64,000 bases of DNA from Sorex araneus (lineage: Eukaryota > Chordata > Mammalia > Eulipotyphla > Soricidae): assembly GCF_027595985.1 (NCBI RefSeq), contig NC_073306.1, positions 154,975,472 through 155,039,471 of the forward strand, written 5' to 3'. This document shows positions 57,124 to 64,000 of the stretch, one piece after another. Position 1 is the stretch's first letter; each line of letters starts with the position of its first letter. Position numbers and translations under genes: made by a program. The notes below the pieces were generated by a model that saw only the letters and a program-made list of their open reading frames with translations, was not told where the DNA came from and did no database searches.

Positions 57124-57222
57124 ACACATGTAGTCTCACAACCAGCCAGGAATGTTTCCTGAATGCAGAGTTGGGAGTAAATCCTGAGCAGCACTGGGTG
57201 CAATTATAAATAAACAAATAAA
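57124..57222 (+). mobile_element. SOR-type SINE 3' half
   Basis: CCAGCCAGGAATGTTTCCTG, AATGCAGAGTTGGGAGTAAA, TCCTGAGCAGCACTGGGTGC and an A/TAAA-rich tail. No head. Confidence 0.75.
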
Positions 57223-57265
57223 AGAGTAAAACAATGCTTTAGAAGCTGTTAAATGTTACTCCCTG

Positions 57266-57428
57266 GTAGGCCTGAGTGATAGAAGGGGGGGTAGAGTGCT
57301 TGCCTTGCATGCAGCTGGCCCAGTTCGATCCCTGGCATCCTTATGGTTTCATGGGAGTGATCTCTGCACTCAAAGCCATGAGGAAGCCCCAAGCACAGCT
57401 GTTGTGACCCAAAAGCAAAACAACAAAA
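57266..57428 (+). mobile_element. SOR-type SINE
   Basis: GTAGGCCTGAGTGATAGAAGG, GTGCTTGCCTTGCATGCAGC, CCAGTTCGATCCCTGGCATC, GTTGTGACCCAAAAGCAAAA and an A-rich tail. Confidence 0.88.
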
Positions 57429-57480
57429 GATAATTTAGTCCATGGTATAGTTAGAAATAATTAGTTTCATGGAGAAAGTT

Positions 57481-57737
57481 TCATGGAGCGATAGCACAGC
57501 GGGTAAGGGCACTTGCCTTGCACACGGCCGACCTGGATTTGATTTCTCCGTCCCTCTCAAAAAGCCCAGTAAGCTACTGAGAGTATCCTGCCTGCATGGC
57601 AGAGCCTGGCAAGCTACCCGTGGCGTATTCAATATGCCAAAAACAGTACCAACAAGTCTCACAATGGAGACATTACTTGTGCATGCTTGAGCAAATCGAT
57701 GAACAATGGGACGACAGTGCTATAGTGCTACAGTGCA
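57481..57737 (+). mobile_element. RTE-tailed SINE
   Basis: Head CATGGAGCGATAGCACAGCG, GTAAGGGCACTTGCCTTGC, then TTCTCCGTCCCTCTCAAAAA, GCTACTGAGAGTATCCTGCC, GCTACCCGTGGCGTATTC, ATGGAGACATTACTTGTGC and GCAAATCGATGAACAATGGG, ending in repeated CTACAGTG-like units. Complete and well preserved. Confidence 0.95.
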
Positions 57738-57829
57738 TAGAGAAAATAGTAATGTCCCAAGGAGTTCATTTGTTAACCATTCACCTAATATTCATTTAAC
57801 TTCATATCCTGCTTTTTTGTTTCCTTGTT

Positions 57830-57985
57830 TGTTAGCCACACTAGCTGGGCTAATGGCTAGTCCTGACTTTGGAATCACTCCTGGCACGACTCAAGGGACT
57901 GAATATATACAGTTACAGGATCAAATTCAGTTTGACCATATCTCATGTAGGACAAACACCTTACCCACTATACTATTTCTGCAGA
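57830..57985 (-). mobile_element. Degraded SOR-type SINE
   Basis: GCTAGTCCTGACTTTGGAAT, CACTCCTGGCACGACTCAAG, GGATCAAATTCAG and AAACACCTTACCCACTATAC are antisense SOR. Confidence 0.8.
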
Positions 57986-60109
57986 TACTAGCATACTTTG
58001 ATTTTGCTTACCAAATCTGGCTACCTGAGGATCAAGAAGAAAGAAACTTTAAGCCAGACTTACCCTGGTAGTATTGGCTTCTCTCAGTTTCTCAAAATTC
58101 ATTTTGACATCACGGAGTAGGTGGTTGAAGTATCATCTATCTAAGAAGATCTGTGAATATAAGTATGAATGCCCACACATGTCACAAATTCCTCCTCCCC
58201 CTGGGAAACTGAGCAGTTAGTCTAATTACTACCATTGTAGCACGTGTGACCACTGTGAGCTACAGTGTACCTTCAAAGCAACGGGAGAATCAGACCTGTT
58301 GATACACCATTTGTTCTTCATTTGGAAATGTCTATTTACTCATTCCCTTGGAATGTTATTTAGCACATCTTATACATCTATACTACCTTATTTGACTCAT
58401 AATTCTATTGTGCTGGGAACTTGACAAACATGTATTAAATTAGTGAGTGAAAGAATGATTGATTGAGCAATATCTCTTTAGCATATCAGTTACAAAACAG
58501 GGAAAACACATTTTAAAACAAAGAGAACAGAGTATCACTAGGCAATTTAAACCTTTTGCAGTACAACTCACCATGGTTTTGTTTGTTAAAAACCAAATAA
58601 ACCAAAATAAACCAATAAGATATAATTTATTAGTAGAGTTTAGTGGTTATAAAAGGACTACCTAAGAAAACTTCCAATTTTTCTAATCATGTATAAATAG
58701 TATTCATGAAATATAATCTTTATTCCTAAACTATCAGGGTACCACTAACTCTACAGTTAATTTTCACAAATGCTTATTTTTATTTAGATTCTGGCTATAC
58801 TCAGTGGTGAATAAATCAAGATCAGCTTATGCAAAACAGTGTCTTAAGCCCTATACTATCGCTCTGATCCATATGATCCTTCCTATTAACACCAGATTCA
58901 TTTCTCCAAATCTTCTCCCTGTTGTGGGACACGGTCTCAAATAATGAACAATTAAAGACTTGTGGATAATAAATCATGTCCCATGTGTGGGTCCAAATCA
59001 TTTCTATAGAACCTTGGTCCCAAAAGTCTACATTAATTCTATGTACATGGAGCTTCTAATATCTTTAGCTCTCATTGGTAATTACAATGTATGGAAAGTG
59101 AAAACACCCAACTAAGTACATGTTTTTTCTTTGTACTCATATTTTTTCACAATGAAGCTCATTAACTTCCTGACTTACACATTTTACTGCATCCCCTATG
59201 CCTAGATATGGACAAGGTGACTCCTTATTTAAAAAATTAAGCAGTATGTATCTAGAATAGGTGCCACCCTATGGATTAATATTTCCTCGTTTCATCTCTG
59301 CAACAAAGTTTTCATAAACTTACAAAGCTTTGTTATCTCCACTATTTCTTCCTATATTCCTCTAGTCTTAAATTTATTGGCCAATAAATATTACAACTGT
59401 AGTCTTATCCTGATGTATGAATGGCCAACATGAACTATTTCCCTCATAACTAGTAATATTTATCAGTAAATTGTCCCATGGCTTAAAAAATGATATAGTA
59501 TAATTTATGAACTAGATGCACTGCCTTCAAAAAAGTATTAATTTTGGAAAATGACAACACTACAATATAAATAATTGTAAATAATAATGTCTCAATCCAA
59601 TAAAAGGCATTTGTCTTTTCCCATAGACAAGAGCTATGGTAAATTTGAAAGTATTTATAAAACCTATCTCTATGCCTAAAAAGAAATGTGAAGACCATGT
59701 CCTAAAGAGTTTGGATTCAAGTTGCTGAAACTGTTGAAATAAATAGTATTTCAAAACAAAAAAAATCCTATAAAAAAACAAAACACATTTGCACAAGTAA
59801 CTTTTTCCTATAGCCCTGTAGCTTACCAAAATAAATGTTACATGTCATAGATATGGCCCAAAGTATGAAAAAAACAATTGCACTTGTAAGCTCACACATT
59901 TGCACTAAAAAGCAGTTTTTCATAATTAAACCACAATAAGATATGGTTTACCATATCAGAGAGCTTTTCATTTGTTGGTATCTTCTATTGAAAAAACTAT
60001 AATTTTTAATAGCAGTACTATGACTATTGTTATAGGGATCACACACAAAAAGAAAATTTAAAAATAAATTTTATTTATAAATAAAAATATAATTAAAAAT
60101 AAAGTTTAT
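57986..60109. other. Unique AT-rich sequence with one SINE trace
   Basis: About 58785-58875 ends AAGCCCTATACTATCGCTCT, a clear trace of an antisense SOR head. The rest shows no repeat family or gene. Confidence 0.5.
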
Positions 60110-60300
60110 ACACTGTAGAGAGAGTATAGCAGAAGAGTGGGTAAGGTACTTGCTTTGCAAACTGATAACCTGGGATCAATTCCCTGCACCATCCAGAGTT
60201 CACTGACCACCATCAGCAGTGATGTCTGCCTACAGAACCAGAAGCAAATCTTGAGCAACATTGAACAATCCCTGTAGTATCTCCCACCCCACAACGGAAT
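60110..60300 (+). mobile_element. Diverged SOR-type SINE
   Basis: GAGTATAGCAGAAGAGTGGG, TAAGGTACTTGCTTTGCAAA, CTGGGATCAATTCCCTGCAC and CAGAAGCAAATCTTGAGCAA; the body is mutated and slightly expanded. Confidence 0.78.
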
Positions 60301-61504
60301 CTAAAAAGCAAGACTTATCCATTTATGTAAATTTATGTAAATAAATCCCTTTGCTATTATTAACTAATTTTTCAGACATTAAAAATGACACTTTAAAATT
60401 ATAACCCACTGCATGGACAGAGTTTCAATTGTCTCTTCAAGTTCTCTAGCATTTAGTACATGCAAGACCGTATACGTAGGTGGCATTTGATTGTTTATTA
60501 AATTGACATCAGTCATATTTTATTATAACTTGACTAAGATTGTCACAATCAAATGCAATAGGCCGAGTGGCTTCAACAACAGAAACGTGTTGTTTCAGTA
60601 CTGGAGAGAACTAGAAATGGTCTCTTTCTGCATTTTATGCAGAAAAGATCTATGTCATGTCTCTTTCCCTGGCTTCTTGTCTTCCAACTGTAACTGCCCA
60701 TATCATTTTCCTTTATGTGTAACTCTGATTTATTCTTTTTATACAGACACCAGCTATACTAGGTTGAAGCCTATTCTAATGACCTCACTTTATTGGGATA
60801 ACCTTTAGACAGACTCTTCAGAGATAATCCCATTCTGAGGCACTCAAGGTCAGAAAATAAGCATGGCTTAAGGGGAAAGGGGACAGAATTAAGTCCACTA
60901 TGGTGTAATCTTTGTGCCTTCCCAAAATGCATGTCCTTCTCAGATGCAGATTACCTCTATTTCATCATGTCTTCCATCCCAAAGTCTTAAACCACTTTTT
61001 GCGTGAGCTGTGATTCCAATATCATTTTTAAAGATTTAATTCAGTTTAGGTTGACACTTAAGTTATGATTCATTCTGGAGCAAAGAACCACATCCTCTGG
61101 GAAGCCAGAGAAGCTGCATGCTTCTGAACCACAATGTCACAGTAGGCAGAGGACAGGCTTCTTATCACAGAAGGGAGAAAGGAAAATGTAACCCAACCAA
61201 TCCTGGTTCCTAACACAGTAATCCCATCCAATAAGTCAAACTTGAAAATCTTTTTTGATGGATGCTCTGCTATTGAGACCAAGTGGGACGGCAAGATGGC
61301 ACCCTTTGCCAAAGACTGTCACCTTCTGAAAATCGCAGCGATAACTTTGCCCCACTAGATTCCAGAGATGTTTTGACCTATATCCTCTGGGTCCCTACCA
61401 GCCTCTGCGTTTGAAACATTTCCCTAGAGTTCTTCATCATTTATCTCATCCCATTTCTGTTCCTTTTAATCCTAGCAGACAGTACTTCTCTGGTATGATT
61501 TTTT
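60301..61504. other. Unique sequence
   Basis: No repeat family or gene recognised. The frame at 60491-60808 lacks a domain. Confidence 0.45.
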
Positions 61505-61745
61505 TTAAGTGTGACATCCCAAACAGGATTTAGGAGGCCAACAGGACTGACTCAGGGTCAGAGTTTGGGGGAGGGGGGCAGAGCTGCTGGACCCTGTGGT
61601 GTGAGCAATAACTCAAACCACTCTCATGGTCCTCAAGGACTTCAGGGCTTCACCCCACTATGTAATCTTGGGGACTGTGTGCTGTCAAGAGTCAAAATGC
61701 AACTGGTAACATGCAAGGCCTTCAAGTATGAACTATCTCTCTAGA
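61505..61745 (-). mobile_element. Very old SINE-related sequence
   Basis: AATCTTGGGGACTGTGTGC, GCAACTGGTAACATGCAAGG and GAACTATCTCTCTAGAGCCC recall an antisense SOR head and body. Assignment is weak. Confidence 0.42.
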
Positions 61746-61767
61746 GCCCATGTGAATTTCTTAAAAT

Positions 61768-62008
61768 AGGGCTGGAGCGATAGCACAGCAGGTAGGGCAT
61801 TCGACTTGCATGCGGCAGACCTGGGTTCGATTCCTCCACCCTTCTTGGAAAGCCGGGCAAGCTACCGAGAGTATCTCCCCCACATGGCAGAACCTGGCAA
61901 GCTACCCATGGCATAAACAGTAACAACGAGTCTCACAATGGAGATGTTACTAGTGCCTGCTCGAGCAAATTGATGAGCAACGGGATGACAGTGACAGTGA
62001 CAGTGACT
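61768..62008 (+). mobile_element. RTE-tailed SINE with internal deletion
   Basis: Near-consensus head AGGGCTGGAGCGATAGCACA and GGGTTCGATTCCTCCACCC, body GCTACCGAGAGTATCTCCCC, then GCTACCCATGGCATAAACAG, so about 16 bases of the CGATATGCCAAA segment are missing. The tail GCAACGGGATGACAGTGACA ends in a (GACAGT)n run. Confidence 0.95.
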
Positions 62009-62048
62009 CCATGGAAGGCGATATGGAGGCTTTTTAAGAGTGAAGCTT

Positions 62049-62208
62049 GAAGGACTGGATCTACAGTACAGCGGTAGGACACTTGTTTTCATACTGTCAA
62101 CCCCATATGGACCGTAAGCATTTTTAGGAGTGATTCCTGAGTGCAAAGCTAGGAGTTACTCTCAAGCATGGTTCATGTATTCCCAAAACAGAAACAAAAA
62201 ATTTTTTA
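62049..62208 (+). mobile_element. Diverged SOR-type SINE
   Basis: GAAGGACTGGATCTACAGTAC, ACCCCATATGGACCGTAAGC, AGGAGTGATTCCTGAGTGCA, AAGCTAGGAGTTACTCTC and an A-rich tail. Confidence 0.85.
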
Positions 62209-63381
62209 AAAGTTTAAATAAAGGAATAAACCTCCAAACACACAAAATATATTATAAAAAAGATACAGAGCTATATATATGGAGCTGGAGGGCATGAAGT
62301 AAAGCAAATTAAATCAGAAGGAAAAAGATAACAAATGATCTTAATAATCTCTAGAATATAGAGAGACAAGCAAGGGACTAGACAGCATCGATAATTAACA
62401 CTTGGCTTTGACTTACAAAATTTACAGTTGGGCACTATTGGGAAATAAGATGTGGTGACACGGGCATGCTGGTTGAGGTTCTTGGTCCCAGTAATGGTGG
62501 AATGAGCAATTCTATGCATCAATGACACAAACTACTCAAATTAATAATAATAATAATAATAGTAATAGTAAATTTTTGCTGACCCCAAGGGAAATTCCTA
62601 GGAGTCCAAGCCTTGAGAGAAGACAGTAATGTGCAGATATTCCCTGGATAAAAGCATTTCTACTTTTGACTCTTCTCTAAGATGACAGATTGGATCCCCA
62701 AGTCATAAACCTAACCTACTAAGCAAATCACTGTCCTGTCCAGCCTTCTACACGGCTGTGTTTCCGGAATACAGGATTTAGATAAACCAAATAACTCCAG
62801 TTAGCTAAATATTACTTCTCTTTGCAAGAAAATCTTCAGCGCACTGCTGTTGTTCAGGGATTCACTGCAAACCACAAGGAGAATTTCCCCAGTTAAACAT
62901 TCAAGTTCATTACTTATAAATTTTATATTTCTCCTGGAAGTGTGGGATTTCTTATTTTCAAGTTTTATTTAATTGTCTACATTTTAATTAAAAGCTCTAT
63001 TTTATTATAGTTTGGCAATGTGATAGCCAAATTAATGTCTATGTTATTGATGCACAAAGTTACTGCATCTCAACACCAAAGTGTCCAAGTTATCCTTTTC
63101 CTTTGATGCTCTTTGGGGTTAATGGACTATCCCATTCTGAGAGACTAAAGACAAGAATAGCAAATGAGAACCTCCGTTCCTCAGTAGGTGTTTCTAAGTT
63201 TGCGTCAAAAATATGATTTTCTTTATGTGCACTGAAGTTTCTTCAGCAGATCTTGGAGGCATTTACAAAGCATGCTTAGGCTTTGTTCTTGTCCTTAAAA
63301 TGTTAAATGCATTTTAGTGCATTAACCAGAAAAAGATTAAGAATTAGACTTTCCTTAGCAGTTGCTTTAAAAATAAATCTA
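62209..63381. other. Unique sequence with a short (TAA)n run
   Basis: An ATA/TAA trinucleotide run at about 62540-62570. No gene or repeat family recognised. Confidence 0.5.
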
Positions 63382-63556
63382 TTTGGAACAAAGTGATATC
63401 ACAGTGGGGAGGGTGCTTGCCTTGCATGCAGCCCATCTGGTTTGATCTCTGGCACCCTTTTTTCCCCAAGCACTTCCAGGAGTAATCCGTGAACTCAGAG
63501 CTATGAATAAACCCTGAGAACTCCAGGGTATGGCCCCTAAAGTAACAAACAAATAT
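63382..63556 (+). mobile_element. SOR-type SINE
   Basis: GTGATATCACAGTGGGGAGG, GTGCTTGCCTTGCATGCAGC, GGTTTGATCTCTGGCACCC, CTTCCAGGAGTAATCCGTG and GGGTATGGCCCCTAAAG, with an A-rich tail. Confidence 0.88.
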
Positions 63557-63590
63557 GTAAATCTATCAAAACAGCTCAAATCTAGAAATA

Positions 63591-63830
63591 TAAAAAACAA
63601 TAGTGCAGCGGGTAGGGTGTTTGCCTTGCACGCAGCTGACCCTTGTTCAATTCCTCTGTCCTTCTCAGAGAGCCCAGCAAGCTACCAGGAGTATCCTGTC
63701 CCCATGGCAGAGCCTGGCATGCTACCCATGGCTTATTCAATATGCCAAAAATAGTAACAAGTTTCACAACGGAGATGTTACTGGTGCTCACTCGAGCAAA
63801 TCAATGAACAACGGGATGACAGTGCAGCAT
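63591..63830 (+). mobile_element. RTE-tailed SINE, head slightly truncated
   Basis: CAATAGTGCAGCGGGTAGGG, GTTCAATTCCTCTGTCC, TCTCAGAGAGCCCAGCAAGC, TTCAATATGCCAAAAATAG, CAACGGAGATGTTACTGGTG and GAACAACGGGATGACAGTGC. Probable target duplication ATCTAGAAATA (63580-63590) and ATCTAGAAAATA (63831-63842). Confidence 0.93.
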
Positions 63831-64000
63831 ATCTAGAAAATAAGAATGAAGTATCTATACAAAATTGAGATAGGGCTATGAGGAGAATACGGCATTGGCA
63901 GCAAATGCTGCTTAAATTTTTGGCATTGTCGGTATTATTTCATTGTCTTACTCACATCTTTCACCATATCCTACAGGTAAAGATGAGGGAGCCACTTGGG

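Noticed and set aside
4295..63830. tRNA genes at the SINE heads
   Set aside because: Only A/B-box-like similarity to a tRNA; no intact cloverleaf or acceptor pairing, and all are fused to SINE bodies.
1..64000. CRISPR arrays, bacterial operons or phage genes
   Set aside because: No regularly spaced short repeats with unique spacers, and all context is mammalian.

Overview
This window is nuclear DNA of a placental mammal, almost certainly a shrew (Soricidae, probably Sorex). The clue is the repeat content. It carries many copies of a tRNA-headed shrew SINE (SOR-type), a shrew-type RTE retrotransposon, young L1s, and older mammal-wide L1 pieces. I found no host protein-coding gene, rRNA, functional tRNA or CRISPR array. 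The only host-gene sequence I recognise is a dead processed copy of ribosomal protein L10 at 33.0-33.5 kb. The window reads as an intergenic or deep-intronic stretch built from several layers of retrotransposition.

Layout. 0-0.8 kb is a nearly pure purine microsatellite. 0.8-8.2 kb is mostly unique sequence with scattered SINEs and L1 pieces. 8.29-16.13 kb is a nearly full-length minus-strand L1 (5' UTR with tandem monomers, ORF1, ORF2, 3' UTR, 19-bp target duplication). Its ORF1 is split by a second, 5'-truncated minus-strand L1 (12.92-14.87 kb) with its own 16-bp duplication. 16-20 kb is mostly unique, with one perfect hairpin. 20.0-21.6 kb is an older plus-strand L1 fragment interrupted by two minus-strand RTE-dependent insertions, followed by a second perfect hairpin. 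Three solo LTRs of one related endogenous-retrovirus group lie at 25.76-26.94 (+), 31.80-32.42 (+, inside a SINE) and 35.12-36.29 kb (-). Each has TG...CA ends and an exact 6-bp duplication. 41.99-45.51 kb holds a full-length but decayed RTE-clade retrotransposon (endonuclease, reverse transcriptase, 8-bp duplication). 48.0-52.2 kb is repeat-poor unique DNA. 54-64 kb is SINE-dense.

The most interesting system is a three-tier RTE family seen whole in one window. The tiers are (1) the autonomous RTE; (2) two internally deleted derivatives (20.18-21.04 and 28.45-29.20 kb) that keep the RTE 5' UTR and 3' tail but lose all coding sequence; and (3) about 240-bp SINEs in which a tRNA-like head is joined to the same RTE 5'-UTR segment and 3' tail. 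The same tRNA-like head also occurs on the unrelated A-tailed SOR body that uses L1. One Pol III head therefore appears to serve two LINE partners. The arrangement parallels the BovB / Bov-A / Bov-tA series of ruminants. The RTE coding remnants also resemble RTE proteins of parasitic nematodes, and an RTE transfer between nematodes and the common shrew has, to my recollection, been reported.

Boundaries supported by target-site duplications are base-exact. Boundaries of old SINE and L1 pieces are approximate (about 5-20 bp).
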